In this document: piece by piece, positions 17,695-27,780 of the stretch | Numbering within the stretch: position 1 is the stretch's first letter | Layout: the number at the start of each line of letters is the position of its first letter | NCBI GenBank assembly: GCA_021773565.1 | Contig: JAJFJZ010000025.1 | Span: 310,001 to 374,000 of the forward strand | Source of the DNA: Gammaproteobacteria bacterium | GTDB taxonomy: Bacteria; Pseudomonadota; Gammaproteobacteria; Pseudomonadales; Azotimanducaceae | DNA: 64,000 bases | Direction: 5' to 3' | Made by a program: the position numbers and the translations under genes | The notes under the pieces: generated by a model | What the model was told of the DNA's origin: nothing | Databases searched by the model: none | Seen by the model: only the letters and a program-made list of their open reading frames with translations

Positions 17695-18483
17695 CTAGTC
17701 GCCGTCCAATATACGCCCAACACCACCCAGAACGGAGCCTTCACCCTGACTGGATCCACCTCTTGAAGGCGCGTGCGCCAGAATCCGGTCTGCCAATCGG
17801 GAGAACGGTAGAGACTGAATCCATACCGTTCCGTGACCGCTTAAAGTTGCAAGAAACATACCTTCACCACCAAAAAACATGCTCTTCAAGCCTTTCACCA
17901 TCTCAATGTTGTAATCCACACCATCAGAAAATGCGACCAGACAACCTGTATCAAGCCGCAGGGTTTCTCCGTTCAACTTACGCTCGATCAGTGTTCCCGA
18001 GGCATGCATAAAGGCCATACCATCGCCTTCAATCTTTTGCAGAATGAAACCCTCACCACCAAAAAACCCGGCACCCAGTTTTTTATTAAAGGTAATACCC
18101 AGGCTGGTACCAAGCGCTGCGCACAAAAAGGAATCTTTCTGACAGATAATTTTGCCGCCGATTTCTGTCATATTCAGGGCAATAATCTTTCCAGGAAAAG
18201 GCGAGGCAAACGCAACCCGACGCTTCTGGGAAGCCGTGTTATGAAAGTGCGTCATAAACAGGGATTCACCCGTTATCACCCGTTTGCCCGCCTGCCATAG
18301 TTTTCCCATGAAACCTTCGTCTGCATTGGAGCCATCACCCATTTTGCTCTCGTAGGTAATACCCTCTTCCATATAGTTCATGGAACCAGCTTCGGCGATT
18401 ACCGTCTCCCCGGGATCAAGCTCAATTTCCACCATCTGCATGGTTTCACCAATAATTTCGTATTCGATTTCCTCGCATTGCAT
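17695..18483 (-). CDS. TIGR00266 / AIM24 family protein
   Basis: About 262 residues. The start at 18483 is chosen because GGGGA lies eight bases upstream and the family N-terminus ([20 protein letters not shown]) begins there; a reading frame extends 29 codons further upstream without support. Family features: [21 protein letters not shown], then [20 protein letters not shown], and [11 protein letters not shown]. This is a double-stranded beta-helix/tubby-like protein found across bacteria and in the mitochondrial AIM24. Biochemical role is unsettled; structural similarity suggests binding to membranes or lipids. Confidence 0.88.
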   Translation of the reverse strand: MQCEEIEYEIIGETMQMVEIELDPGETVIAEAGSMNYMEEGITYESKMGDGSNADEGFMGKLWQAGKRVITGESLFMTHFHNTASQKRRVAFASPFPGKIIALNMTEIGGKIICQKDSFLCAALGTSLGITFNKKLGAGFFGGEGFILQKIEGDGMAFMHASGTLIERKLNGETLRLDTGCLVAFSDGVDYNIEMVKGLKSMFFGGEGMFLATLSGHGTVWIQSLPFSRLADRILAHAPSRGGSSQGEGSVLGGVGRILDGD

Positions 18484-18680
18484 TGGCACATTCCCCAAAT
18501 CAAAAACCCAGTGTAACCGGATCACCAGCGAGTAAAAACCACTTCGCTTTTGATACCTCTTACAGGCCAAACTCCGGAAGCAATTTCCTTGTTACTGGCA
18601 CTTTTGACTAACGGCACTTTTGGCTCCCGGCCCCGTGCTATACAATGTGAAACAAAGCGCATCCGCCGGAGTCTTCCAAA

Positions 18681-19604
18681 ATGTCAAAATACCTGATCGC
18701 TATTTTCATCTATTGCCTTTCCCTGTCTGAAATCCGCGCAGATATCTGGTCTGAAGTGGAGCATGGGTACGCCGATAACAATGGCACCAAAATTCACTAT
18801 GCAACTACCGGGACGGGGCCTCTGGTTATCATGATTCACGGGTTTCCAGACTTCTGGTATTCGTGGCGTCACCAGATGGAAGGATTACGGGGGCATTACA
18901 AGGTGGTTGCAATTGATCAGCGCGGGTACAACCTCAGTGACCAGCCTGCAGGGGATGAGAATTATGCAATGCCTAATATGGTTTCAGATGTTGCGGCAGT
19001 CATTCGACATTTTGGTAAGGACAAAGCCATTATCGTGGGCCACGACTGGGGTGGAGTTGTAGCCTGGAATCTGGCCTTTGCGCTGCCAGAACTGGTCGAC
19101 AAACTGGTAATACTCAACCTGCCACACCCAAATGGCCTGGCCAGGGTGCAAAGGGATAATAGTGAAGCCAGGGCCAATACCAACTACGCACAGGTATTTC
19201 GGCAAGGGAAACCGGAAGATCCGGACATACTATTTGGTGGGCCAATGAATGCGCAGAGCCTGTCATTTTGGGTAGCTGACCCAATAGCGCGCAAACGTTA
19301 TGTTACGGCTTTCGAAAAATCGGACTTTAATGCCATGCTGGCCTACTACAAACAAAACTATCCAGGCGTTCCGGATAAGAATGCGCCCCTGCCGCCACTG
19401 GCGCCGACCCTGAATTTTCCGGTTCTCATTTTTCACGGACTGAAGGACACAGCACTGTCGTCAGATGCACTTAACAATACCTGGGACTGGATAAATTCCG
19501 ATCTCACTATTGTGACCGCGCCCAATGCTGCGCATTTCGTTCAACAGGATGCGGCAGACCTGGTAACCACTACCATGCGTTGGTGGCTCAACTCACGAAA
19601 ATAA
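18681..19604 (+). CDS. Exported alpha/beta hydrolase, epoxide-hydrolase-like
   Basis: 307 residues with a signal peptide ending near SEIRA. HGFPDFWYSW (53-62) is the HGxP oxyanion motif, and the nucleophile elbow G-H-D122-W-G-G has aspartate instead of serine, as in epoxide hydrolases and haloalkane dehalogenases. H-F-V-Q-Q-D-A near the C-terminus carries the catalytic histidine, and tyrosines in the lid (F-W-V-A-D-P...R-Y-V-T-A-F) could activate an epoxide. HGxP favours epoxide hydrolase. Export to the periplasm is uncommon for this family. It precedes transaldolase by 28 bases, perhaps co-transcribed. Confidence 0.85.
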   Translation: MSKYLIAIFIYCLSLSEIRADIWSEVEHGYADNNGTKIHYATTGTGPLVIMIHGFPDFWYSWRHQMEGLRGHYKVVAIDQRGYNLSDQPAGDENYAMPNMVSDVAAVIRHFGKDKAIIVGHDWGGVVAWNLAFALPELVDKLVILNLPHPNGLARVQRDNSEARANTNYAQVFRQGKPEDPDILFGGPMNAQSLSFWVADPIARKRYVTAFEKSDFNAMLAYYKQNYPGVPDKNAPLPPLAPTLNFPVLIFHGLKDTALSSDALNNTWDWINSDLTIVTAPNAAHFVQQDAADLVTTTMRWWLNSRK

Positions 19605-19632
19605 GACAAACACAAATCCCAGAGACTAATAC

Positions 19633-20589
19633 ATGAGCAACAAACTTGAACAACTAAAGACCATGTCTGATGTCGTCGCCGATACGGGTGACATAGAGGC
19701 TATTCGACAGTATGAACCACTCGATGCTACAACCAACCCGTCCCTGTTACTAAAAGCAGCAGCACTGCCACAGTACGAGCACCTGATGATTAACGCCAGG
19801 GAGTATGCCCAAAGCAATACCAATGGCAGTTCCAGTAACCAGCAACAGATGGATATGTGTTGTGATCGCCTTTCTGTTCTTGTTGGCAGGGAAATACTCA
19901 ATATCATACCAGGGCGAATCTCAACTGAAGTCGATGCCAGGTTATCATTTGATAAAAATGCGATGGTAGAAAGGGCCAAGGGTTTGATCGGTCATTATGA
20001 AGAGCTTGGGTTCGGCCGCGAACGCGTGCTTGTCAAGTTGGCTTCCACATGGGAAGGAATTAAAGCAGCAACAGAGCTCGAAAAATCAAGCATAAACTGC
20101 AACCTCACCCTGTTGTTTTCCTTCGAGCAGGCTATGGCCTGTGCCGATGCGGGCGTATTTTTGGTGTCACCCTTTGTCGGACGTATTCTTGATTGGTGGA
20201 AAAAATCCACCGGCAAGGAATACACATCTGATACAGATCCGGGCGTACAATCGGTACATAGAATCTACAACTACTACAAACAAAACGGATTCAGTACCGT
20301 TGTGATGGGGGCCAGCTTCAGAAACACGGGTGAAATTGAAGCTCTGGCGGGTTGCGATAGATTAACTATCAGTCCAGCACTTCTGGCTGAATTAAAAGCT
20401 GATACCGGTCCGCTAACCCAGGTTTTATCCAGTGGCTCATCTGTTAGCTCGGACCCAGCCCATACCTTGAGCGAAGAGGAGTTCAGGTGGGGTCACAATG
20501 AAAATGCCATGGCCACCGAAAAACTGGCCGAGGGCATACGCCTGTTTACGGTAGACACCCTGAAGTTAGAGGAGAAATTCAGGCAATAA
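19633..20589 (+). CDS. tal: Transaldolase
   Basis: 318 residues, the usual length of the TalA/TalB class (317 in E. coli). The Schiff-base lysine is K135 in [21 protein letters not shown] (31-39) and [12 protein letters not shown] are standard. It transfers dihydroxyacetone units between sugar phosphates in the cytosolic non-oxidative pentose phosphate pathway. It lies downstream of the exported hydrolase and upstream of nhaD, with no sign of a functional link to either. Confidence 0.97.
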   Translation: MSNKLEQLKTMSDVVADTGDIEAIRQYEPLDATTNPSLLLKAAALPQYEHLMINAREYAQSNTNGSSSNQQQMDMCCDRLSVLVGREILNIIPGRISTEVDARLSFDKNAMVERAKGLIGHYEELGFGRERVLVKLASTWEGIKAATELEKSSINCNLTLLFSFEQAMACADAGVFLVSPFVGRILDWWKKSTGKEYTSDTDPGVQSVHRIYNYYKQNGFSTVVMGASFRNTGEIEALAGCDRLTISPALLAELKADTGPLTQVLSSGSSVSSDPAHTLSEEEFRWGHNENAMATEKLAEGIRLFTVDTLKLEEKFRQ

Positions 20590-20694
20590 GATTCTGCATA
20601 TCCTGAAGTATTCATTATGTGGAGTAGATCAAATTTGACAGACAGTTTCAGAAATCCAGCGGAGCAGACATAGCTACCTTATATACTGATGATT

Positions 20695-20721
20695 TTCGCT
20701 GCGTGTTCAAGCGAAACACGC
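20695..20721 (+). other. Possible structured RNA leader (interlocking inverted repeats) before nhaD
   Basis: Two inverted repeats interlock: TTCGCT (20695-20700) with AGCGAA (20710-20715), and GCGTGTT (20701-20707) with AACACGC (20715-20721). In RNA they would form either two mutually exclusive hairpins or an H-type pseudoknot. The element ends 22 bases before the nhaD start, and a TATACT (20682-20687) just upstream could be a -10 box. No known riboswitch consensus was recognised. Confidence 0.3.
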
Positions 20722-20742
20722 TGCCATGCTATAAGTTAAAGT

Positions 20743-22194
20743 ATGTCTAGGCTATCTCACTTTCCTCCAGCGATGCGAAACCTGTTCTTACTTTCCCTGG
20801 TTTTCCTTCCGCCCGTCGCAGTGTTTGCCCAGAGCGCTAATGAAACAGGTGAAAGACTGAATCTCACCGATAGTTGGGTGGGAATAACTTGTCTTGTAAT
20901 TTTTGTGCTGGCCTATTCTCTGGTAGTCGCCGAGGAGTTTACAAGCCTTCGCAAGTCCAAGCCTGTCATCCTGGCCGCTGGCCTCATCTGGGGGCTGATC
21001 GGCCTGACTTATGCTCAAAATGGTATCGATCACAGCGCCGAGGACGCGGTTCGTGCGTTTATGGTGGAGTTCGGCGAACTGTTCCTGTTTCTCCTGGCGG
21101 CAATGACTTACGTGAATTCAATGTCCGAACGACGTGTCTTCGAAGGACTGCGTTCGTGGCTGATCAGCCGCGAATTCAGTTACCGCAAGATGTTTATCAT
21201 TACCGGAACAATCAGTTTCTTCCTTTCGCCGATGATCGACAATCTCACAACTGCACTCGTGATGTGCGCGGTCGTTATGGCAGTGGGCAAAGGCAATGAT
21301 CGTTTCATTGGAATCGGCTGCGTCAATATTGTTGTGGCAGCAAACGCGGGTGGTGCCTTCTCGCCGTTCGGCGACATTACCACGCTGATGGTCTGGCAAG
21401 CCGGTCATATCGAGTTTACGACATTCTTTTTATTGTTGATTCCGTCGATAGTGAACTACGCCATCCCAGCTGCTGCGATGTGCCTGGCAGTCCCCAATAC
21501 CGTACCTGAAGTGGCGAAAGAAAACGTCCGTATTAAACGAGGTGCATTTGTCATTGTTGGCCTGTTTGCATTGACTATCGTCATAGCGGTGAGCTTTCAC
21601 AACTTTCTGCATTTGCCACCCTTTCTCGGCATGATGACGGGGCTCGCAATCCTGAAGTTCTATGGCTACTACCTCAAAGTTACTCACCAACCCCATCCTA
21701 ACGATGAGGCAGAATATGGCCAGGTGGGTGACGTGGCAGCATTCGATAGCTTTCGGGAAGTAGCGCGTGCAGAGTGGGATACCCTCCTGTTCTTTTTCGG
21801 CGTCATCATGTGCGTTGGGGGGCTTGGTTTTCTGGGCTATTTGAGTTCAATCAGTGAGTGGATGTACATAGACCTGGGTCCGACCATCGCAAACTCCCTG
21901 ATAGGTGTGTTATCGGCAATAGTCGACAATATTCCTGTCATGGTGGCGGTACTGCAAATGCAGCCATCGATGGACGAACTGCAGTGGCTGCTGGTTACGC
22001 TTACAGCCGGCGTCGGTGGAAGCCTGCTTTCGATCGGTTCAGCCGCGGGCGTGGCTCTTATGGGGCAGGCGCACGGTAAATACACCTTCTTCGGGCATCT
22101 CAAGTGGACACCGGTGATCGCAGTCGGCTACATCGCGAGCATATTAATACACCTGTGGGTAAATTCTCACCTCGAAGGGGTTTTTATCGGCTGA
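20743..22194 (+). CDS. nhaD: NhaD-type sodium/proton antiporter
   Basis: 483 residues, close to Vibrio-type NhaD (about 475-480). An N-terminal hydrophobic signal-like segment (ends near FAQS) is typical. Conserved membrane motifs: P-M-I-D-N-L-T-T-A-L-V-M (segment with a functional Asp), N-A-G-G-A-F-S-P-F-G-D-I-T-T-L-M-V-W, and V-D-N-I-P-V-M-V-A-V-L. It exports Na+ or Li+ in exchange for protons at the inner membrane, which fits life in salt water. No good Shine-Dalgarno site precedes either ATG (20743 or 20773), so the start is uncertain. The preceding 153 bases hold the interlocking repeats at 20695-20721. Confidence 0.93.
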   Translation: MSRLSHFPPAMRNLFLLSLVFLPPVAVFAQSANETGERLNLTDSWVGITCLVIFVLAYSLVVAEEFTSLRKSKPVILAAGLIWGLIGLTYAQNGIDHSAEDAVRAFMVEFGELFLFLLAAMTYVNSMSERRVFEGLRSWLISREFSYRKMFIITGTISFFLSPMIDNLTTALVMCAVVMAVGKGNDRFIGIGCVNIVVAANAGGAFSPFGDITTLMVWQAGHIEFTTFFLLLIPSIVNYAIPAAAMCLAVPNTVPEVAKENVRIKRGAFVIVGLFALTIVIAVSFHNFLHLPPFLGMMTGLAILKFYGYYLKVTHQPHPNDEAEYGQVGDVAAFDSFREVARAEWDTLLFFFGVIMCVGGLGFLGYLSSISEWMYIDLGPTIANSLIGVLSAIVDNIPVMVAVLQMQPSMDELQWLLVTLTAGVGGSLLSIGSAAGVALMGQAHGKYTFFGHLKWTPVIAVGYIASILIHLWVNSHLEGVFIG

Positions 22195-22296
22195 CGCACA
22201 ACAGCAAGCGCCTGAAGTTGGCCTGATACTTACGTCAATTCAGGGACCTGTACATGTCCGCTTAAGAGGGGGATATCCACTGCACCTGGAGACTGT

Positions 22297-22971
22297 CTAC
22301 ACCCTGGAGAGGTCCTGAACCAGTATCAGAACATCGTTCAGGGAACCGCACAAAGTGTAATTCAAATTCGGTAATCTCTCGCCAGGTTGCACCAGGTCGG
22401 GAACCTGAAATACGGATAAACCCGCAGCCAGCGCGGAAGTAACTCCATTATCGGAATCCTCCAATGCCCAGCAGTCTTTGGCATCGCGTTTAAGCCGCCG
22501 CAGTCCTTCCAAATACGGCCCAGGATGAGGTTTACCTTTTTTTACCTGGTCACCTCCGACCACATCCACAAAAAAAGTATGCAGCTTTGCAGCTTTAAGA
22601 TGCGATTTTGCTTCTGCTTGTGCTGTAGAAGTCACGACAATGCAGGGGATATTTCGCTCTGCAAGTTTCAGGAGCAGATTTTTCGCGCCATGTTTGACGG
22701 GCACCGGTTTCTCGTCTATGCGTTTTCGATATAGATGCTCCCAATCGGTTCTAACAGCGTCCCATTGAAAGGCGGGTCCATACGCATGTTCAAGAGTTTC
22801 GCGGGTTTTTTGCCAGGTGGTGCCGATGCTGGCATGAATGGCCTGCATATCCGGCACCAGGCCATGCCGTTGACAACTTTCTGCGTAACATTGCAAATGC
22901 AGTCGCTCTGTATCAAGCAACAAGCCATCCATATCAAACAGAACGGCATCCGGCATTCGCAGGGTGCTCAT
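22297..22971 (-). CDS. HAD-superfamily phosphatase / phosphoglucomutase-like hydrolase
   Basis: 224 residues. Motif I is F-D13-M-D15-G-L-L-L-D-T-E-R, motif II V-T-S-T-A-Q-A in the V-V-T-S segment, the motif III lysine lies in K-K-G-K-P-H-P-G-P-Y, and motif IV is A-L-E-D-S-D-N-G-V-T-S-A. This is the subfamily I (beta-phosphoglucomutase-like, helical cap) arrangement, acting on a sugar phosphate or similar small phosphoester in the cytoplasm. It lies 36 bases after acnA on the same strand; a metabolic link is not evident. Confidence 0.9.
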   Translation of the reverse strand: MSTLRMPDAVLFDMDGLLLDTERLHLQCYAESCQRHGLVPDMQAIHASIGTTWQKTRETLEHAYGPAFQWDAVRTDWEHLYRKRIDEKPVPVKHGAKNLLLKLAERNIPCIVVTSTAQAEAKSHLKAAKLHTFFVDVVGGDQVKKGKPHPGPYLEGLRRLKRDAKDCWALEDSDNGVTSALAAGLSVFQVPDLVQPGERLPNLNYTLCGSLNDVLILVQDLSRV

Positions 22972-23007
22972 TCACCCTGCTCCTGTAATGCTCCTCTGCA
23001 AGGCAGC

Positions 23008-25683
23008 TTAGCTGGCCTCTTTCACCAGATTATTCAGTACAAACTGCAGAATGCCTCCGCATTTAAAGTACTCTATCTCTACATCGGTATCGAGCCGCGT
23101 CATTAAGGTATGCCGGGAAGTCTCTCCATCGGCGTGAGTAACCGTCATTATCATTTCCTGGCGGGTGCTCACTTCAGACACACCTTCGGGCAGGGATATA
23201 GCTATCACCTCATCGCCTTTCAAGCCAATGCTGCTGCGGGATTCTCCATCGGTAAATTGCAGGGGTAGAACACCCATGCCAATCAGGTTGGAACGATGAA
23301 TACGCTCAAAACTCTCTGTTATCACAGCTTTTACACCCAGCAGCCGTGTGCCTTTGGCAGCCCAGTCCCGGCTGGACCCTGTGCCGTATTCCTTTCCGGC
23401 AAAAACCACCAGGGGAATATCCTCTCCGGCATAACGCATCGCTGCATCATAGATACTCAGTTGTTCACCACTGGATATGTGTTTGGTATATCCGCCCTCC
23501 ACACCCGGTACCATCTCATTTTTGATACGTGTGTTAGCAAAAGTACCACGCATCATTACCTCATGATTGCCACGCCGTGAGCCGTAGGAATTAAAGTCCG
23601 CGACATTCACAGCATGCTGCTGCAAATATTCGCCGGCAGGACTATTCGCCTGGATAGCGCCTGCTGGTGAAATATGGTCGGTAGTAACCGAATCACCCAA
23701 TACGGCCAGTATCCTGGCGCCACTAAGTTCAATGGGTTGATCCAGTTGTTCGCCAACACTAAAAAACGGGGGTTGCTTGATGTAGGTAGATTCTGCCCAG
23801 CCATAGGTTCCGCTGGTTTCCGTCTCAATGGCGCGCCAGGATTCAGGTCCGGTAAATACATCTGCATATTGACGATCAAACATATCTACCGACACCCCGG
23901 CAACTGCGTCCGCCACTTCCTTGTTTGAAGGCCAAATATCCCTCAAATACACATCGTCACCGTTTGCATCCTGCCCGATGGCATCCACTGCCAAATTTAT
24001 ACGAACAGTACCTGCCAGGGCGTAAGCCACTACCAGTGGTGGACTTGCCAGCCAGTTGGTGCGTATTTCCTGATGTACCCGCCCCTCAAAATTTCTGTTA
24101 CCAGAGAGGACCGAGGCAACTACAAGCTTGCCATCAGTAATTGCTTTGGAAACCTGCTCGGGAAGTGGTCCGGAGTTACCGATACAGGTGGTACATCCAT
24201 AACCCACCAGATTAAAACCCTGAGCATCCAGGCTATCCTGCAATCCGGCTGCTTCAAGGTATTCTGTAACTACTTTTGAGCCGGGTGCCAATGAAGTTTT
24301 GACCCAGGGCTTCACGCGTAAACCTTTGTCCAGCGCTTTCTTTGCTAACAAACCTGATGCCAGCATAACAGCCGGGTTGGAGGTGTTGGTACAGGAGGTA
24401 ATTGCGGCCAGTACCACCGAGCCATGGCCAAGTTCATAATCGCCTACCTTAACCTTAATATCCTTGGTGTCTGCACGTCCCTCCAACTCCAGCGCTGAGT
24501 CAAATGCAGTTTTCATGTCTATCATGGATACCCTGTCCTGGGGACGTTTGGGTCCCGCAAGGCTGGGCACAACTTCAGACAGGTCCAGTTCAAGCGTCGT
24601 GGTAAACACCGGTTCAGGCGATTCTGCATCCCGCCACATGCCTTGTGCTTTACAATAGGCTTCCACCAACTCTACGGTCTCTGTGGAGCGCCCCGACAAG
24701 GTCAGATACTTGATAGTTTCACTATCGATGGGAAAAAACCCGCAGGTTGCCCCGTATTCTGGTGCCATGTTGGCAATAGTTGCCCTGTCAGCAAGTGAGA
24801 GTTGCTCCAGCGCCTGTCCGTAGAATTCCACAAACTTGCCAACCACCCCGTGCTTTCGCAGCATTTCAACCACAAGCAATACCAGGTCTGTTGCGGTGAT
24901 ACCTTCGTTTGCTCTACCGGTAAGCTTAAAGCCGACTACATCCGGAATGAGCATGGATACTGGCTGACCCAGCATTGCTGCTTCTGCTTCGATACCCCCA
25001 ACACCCCATCCGAGTACGCCAAGCCCATTAATCATTGTGGTATGGCTGTCAGTTCCGACCAGTGTATCCGGGTAGGCTATGGTTTTTCCGTTTTCTTCCC
25101 GAGTCCACACCGAGCGTGCCAGATATTCAAGATTTACCTGATGGCATATCCCCGTACCTGGAGGTACTACCCGAAAATTATCAAAGGCGTTCTGGCCCCA
25201 GCGCAAAAATCGATAGCGCTCCTGATTGCGTTCCATTTCTTTTTCGACATTGGCTTCAAAGGCCCCTTCGTTACCAAAATAGTCGACCATCACCGAGTGG
25301 TCTACGACAAGATCTACCGGTGAAAGAGGATTAATAATATCTGCAGGCAGACCAGCATCCACCACAACGCTACGCATCGCTGCCAAATCAGCAACCCCTG
25401 GTACGCCGGTAAAATCCTGCATCAGTACCCGTGCTGGCCGGTAGGCAATCTCCTTGGCATCGGGCGGAGTCTGGGCCCAGCTACCAATGGATTTTATATC
25501 TTCCGTCTTCACCGTGCTGTTATCTTCATAACGCAGCAGGTTTTCCAGCAGCACTTTCAAAGACAAGGGTAGGCGGCTGATATCTCCTATGCCATTTTTC
25601 TCTGCCTCAGGGAGACTGAAGTAGTCATATTCCTTATCACCTACGGTAAGGGTTCTGCGACATTTAAAGCTGTCAATACTCAT
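23008..25683 (-). CDS. acnA: Aconitate hydratase A
   Basis: 891 residues, the full length of bacterial AcnA/IRP-type aconitase. Interconverts citrate and isocitrate in the TCA and glyoxylate cycles with a [4Fe-4S] cluster. Cluster cysteines are in [11 protein letters not shown] and in [15 protein letters not shown]. Other landmarks are [27 protein letters not shown], and the swivel-domain [21 protein letters not shown] stands nine bases before the ATG. With isocitrate lyase elsewhere in the window it supplies isocitrate for the shunt. Confidence 0.97.
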   Translation of the reverse strand: MSIDSFKCRRTLTVGDKEYDYFSLPEAEKNGIGDISRLPLSLKVLLENLLRYEDNSTVKTEDIKSIGSWAQTPPDAKEIAYRPARVLMQDFTGVPGVADLAAMRSVVVDAGLPADIINPLSPVDLVVDHSVMVDYFGNEGAFEANVEKEMERNQERYRFLRWGQNAFDNFRVVPPGTGICHQVNLEYLARSVWTREENGKTIAYPDTLVGTDSHTTMINGLGVLGWGVGGIEAEAAMLGQPVSMLIPDVVGFKLTGRANEGITATDLVLLVVEMLRKHGVVGKFVEFYGQALEQLSLADRATIANMAPEYGATCGFFPIDSETIKYLTLSGRSTETVELVEAYCKAQGMWRDAESPEPVFTTTLELDLSEVVPSLAGPKRPQDRVSMIDMKTAFDSALELEGRADTKDIKVKVGDYELGHGSVVLAAITSCTNTSNPAVMLASGLLAKKALDKGLRVKPWVKTSLAPGSKVVTEYLEAAGLQDSLDAQGFNLVGYGCTTCIGNSGPLPEQVSKAITDGKLVVASVLSGNRNFEGRVHQEIRTNWLASPPLVVAYALAGTVRINLAVDAIGQDANGDDVYLRDIWPSNKEVADAVAGVSVDMFDRQYADVFTGPESWRAIETETSGTYGWAESTYIKQPPFFSVGEQLDQPIELSGARILAVLGDSVTTDHISPAGAIQANSPAGEYLQQHAVNVADFNSYGSRRGNHEVMMRGTFANTRIKNEMVPGVEGGYTKHISSGEQLSIYDAAMRYAGEDIPLVVFAGKEYGTGSSRDWAAKGTRLLGVKAVITESFERIHRSNLIGMGVLPLQFTDGESRSSIGLKGDEVIAISLPEGVSEVSTRQEMIMTVTHADGETSRHTLMTRLDTDVEIEYFKCGGILQFVLNNLVKEAS

Positions 25684-25836
25684 GGATAAGGATCTCCGTT
25701 AGTGCACCCGGACATGGTCCTGCCGGAGCGCTTACTTTTGTTGTTAAAACTCTAGTGCCGATATCGGGGGACGTATTTTGCCTGATTTATGGCTGTAGCC
25801 CAAGTGTTATGGGCCGCACCTGAAAATATAAGCGTA

Positions 25837-26676
25837 CTAGCTGCTCTCTGGCTGAGGCTTCTCATCCCTTCTTGATTCATACAATGCATTTCCACATCGC
25901 CAGCAAAAAGCAGCCACTTCCCGATGGCCCTCAGCCGAACATTCAGGACAGGTATTGGTATTGGCACGTCTACGGGCCACCTCACCCAGCTCCATAGTAA
26001 TAATGCCGGTTGGAACAGCAATCACCCCATAGCCCATTATCATTACGAGACTGGCGACTGCCTGGCCAAGTGCTGTATGCGGTGTCAGGTCGCCATACCC
26101 GACCGTCGTGAGTGTAACTATCGCCCAGTAGATGCTGCGAGGAATACTGGTAAACCCATTTTCCCCGCCTTCAATTACAAACATCAGCGAGCCGAACACA
26201 ATCACCATAGTTAATACCGTACAGACAAAGACCGTTATTTTGCGACGACTGGCAACAAGGGCACTTATCAACTGTTCTGCTTCGCCCACATATCGTACCA
26301 GCCGTAATACCCTGAATACCCTAAGTACCCTGAGCACGCGAATTACCAGAAGGTGTTGGGCACCTGTGAACATCAGGCTGAGAAAAGTTGGCAGAATGCC
26401 TAGCAGGTCAACTACTCCGTAAAAACTTGTGGCATAAAGGCGAGTATTATTGATGCACCAGAGGCGAAGTGCGTACTCGATGGTAAACAAAATGGTGAAG
26501 CACCATTCGATACGATACAGCCAAATACCCCATTCCAGATGTATTGCTTCGATGGTGTCAAGAAAGACAGCCAAAATACTGGCCAGAATGCACCAGAGCA
26601 GTGCGACATCAAAAATTCGTCCCCAGTATGTTTCTGCCTCGAAAATGACTATGCGAACGTGGTCCTTAATAGGCAT
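25837..26676 (-). CDS. Voltage-gated-type potassium channel with C-terminal zinc ribbon
   Basis: About 279 residues from the ATG at 26676; a TTG four codons earlier is less likely. Six membrane segments: S4 has regularly spaced arginines (I-R-V-L-R-V-L-R-V-F-R-V-L-R-L-V-R, about 112-128), and the pore has the selectivity filter T-V-G-Y-G-D (191-196). After S6 the protein ends with a short tail holding C243-P-E-C246 and C258-W-R-C261, a zinc-ribbon pattern. The channel core resembles the KvAP/Kch-like bacterial family. The tail is unusual and may sense metals or redox state or serve assembly (inference). Confidence 0.92.
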   Translation of the reverse strand: MPIKDHVRIVIFEAETYWGRIFDVALLWCILASILAVFLDTIEAIHLEWGIWLYRIEWCFTILFTIEYALRLWCINNTRLYATSFYGVVDLLGILPTFLSLMFTGAQHLLVIRVLRVLRVFRVLRLVRYVGEAEQLISALVASRRKITVFVCTVLTMVIVFGSLMFVIEGGENGFTSIPRSIYWAIVTLTTVGYGDLTPHTALGQAVASLVMIMGYGVIAVPTGIITMELGEVARRRANTNTCPECSAEGHREVAAFCWRCGNALYESRRDEKPQPESS

Positions 26677-26814
26677 AAAACATCTCAAACACGTCTAAGT
26701 TCACTCCTTCACAAAAAATACTGCACTCACAGCCAAATTTACATTGCACTGATTAGATGGCTGGTTCAGAATCATAACACGCAAAACTCGCTAACAGTGG
26801 TGAGCAGCTAATCC

Positions 26815-27519
26815 ATGGGATGCTCCAGAACTTTGACAATTGTTCTTTTGTGTACTGGATTTTACATTCAGGTTAATGCTGATACCTCAACGTACAGCTT
26901 TGACAAGGCAAAAGACTACCTGGCTCCGGCCGCACAATGGCCGGCCTGGCAACATATTGTTGATCAACATCGCCTTGTCCAACAACCCAACATTCAAACA
27001 TGCAGCGGCCCCAACGCAAACTCCGAAGAGAACGAAGCAATTTGTACTCCCAGGCAACTGGCGCTGGCACATATCATTACGCACGGTGAAAACTTACCCG
27101 ACAGAAAGAAACTGCAACTGGTTAACCGCTTTGTTAACAAACGCAGGTATCGAAAAGACCGGCGTTCAAATTCCACAGCCCTGGCACTCTCGGAAAAAGG
27201 CTCACGCAATAGCTGGAGCACGCTGGCTTCTTTTTTGAAACGCGGCGGCGATTGTGAAGACTTTGCATCCGCGAAATATTTTATTTTGCGGGAGATGGGG
27301 TTTAAGGCAGACGACCTTCGCATAGTTGTTGGTTGGGATCGAAGGGAACACGCCTATCACGCCAGACTCGCAGTACGACTACCGGACAAAATTCTGTGGC
27401 TGGAGAATGACAACTCTATTATGCGTTTTGCCCCACGCTCATCCTTTCGCCACATTTATTCACTGAATGAGGAAAATATCTGGGACCATAACCGCCCAGA
27501 AAAATCAAAATCGGTATAA
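26815..27519 (+). CDS. Bacterial transglutaminase-like cysteine protease (LapG-like)
   Basis: 234 residues with a signal peptide ending near IQVNA. The family signature G-G-D-C147-E-D-F-A-S-A-K-Y contains the catalytic cysteine; H182 in EHAYHARLAV and D199 in W-L-E-N-D-N complete the triad. Established knowledge: the related periplasmic LapG cuts large RTX-type adhesins such as LapA at a di-alanine site near the N-terminus and is held by the c-di-GMP receptor LapD. Here no LapD or giant adhesin gene is adjacent. A 77-residue exported protein follows 27 bases later. Target unknown, so LapG orthology is not claimed. Confidence 0.85.
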   Translation: MGCSRTLTIVLLCTGFYIQVNADTSTYSFDKAKDYLAPAAQWPAWQHIVDQHRLVQQPNIQTCSGPNANSEENEAICTPRQLALAHIITHGENLPDRKKLQLVNRFVNKRRYRKDRRSNSTALALSEKGSRNSWSTLASFLKRGGDCEDFASAKYFILREMGFKADDLRIVVGWDRREHAYHARLAVRLPDKILWLENDNSIMRFAPRSSFRHIYSLNEENIWDHNRPEKSKSV

Positions 27520-27546
27520 AATAATCGATAGAAAGAGGAAGCAAAA

Positions 27547-27780
27547 ATGAAGACAATAGTAATATTAGCCTTGGGATTGTTCTCTGCTGCGGTCTTTGCA
27601 GGGGATACGAACAACATCCAGACCCGTAGCCTTGATGTAATAGAACGGCTTGGTGACATAGAGCGAATTGATGTTACTGCACCCATGGAAATCAAGGAAG
27701 ACGGGTTCAACGATCAGGATGTCATGCGTATTCTGGAAGAGGGTGAAACCATTGAAGCAGAGACGACGGACGCAGGCTAA
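27547..27780 (+). CDS. Small exported acidic protein of unknown function
   Basis: 77 residues: a clear signal peptide (MKTIVILALGLFSAAVFA) and a mature part of about 58 residues, strongly acidic (ERLGDIERIDVTAP, EEGETIEAETTD). GAGGAAG stands before the ATG. It follows the LapG-like protease by 27 bases in the same direction and ends directly against the convergent gene with no spacer. No family recognised. It could be an accessory of the protease or an independent periplasmic protein. Confidence 0.7.
   Translation: MKTIVILALGLFSAAVFAGDTNNIQTRSLDVIERLGDIERIDVTAPMEIKEDGFNDQDVMRILEEGETIEAETTDAG

Noticed and set aside
26815-27519. Orthologue of LapG with adhesin and LapD partners
   Set aside because: The family is right, but no LapD-like or adhesin gene lies in the window, so only LapG-like is claimed.
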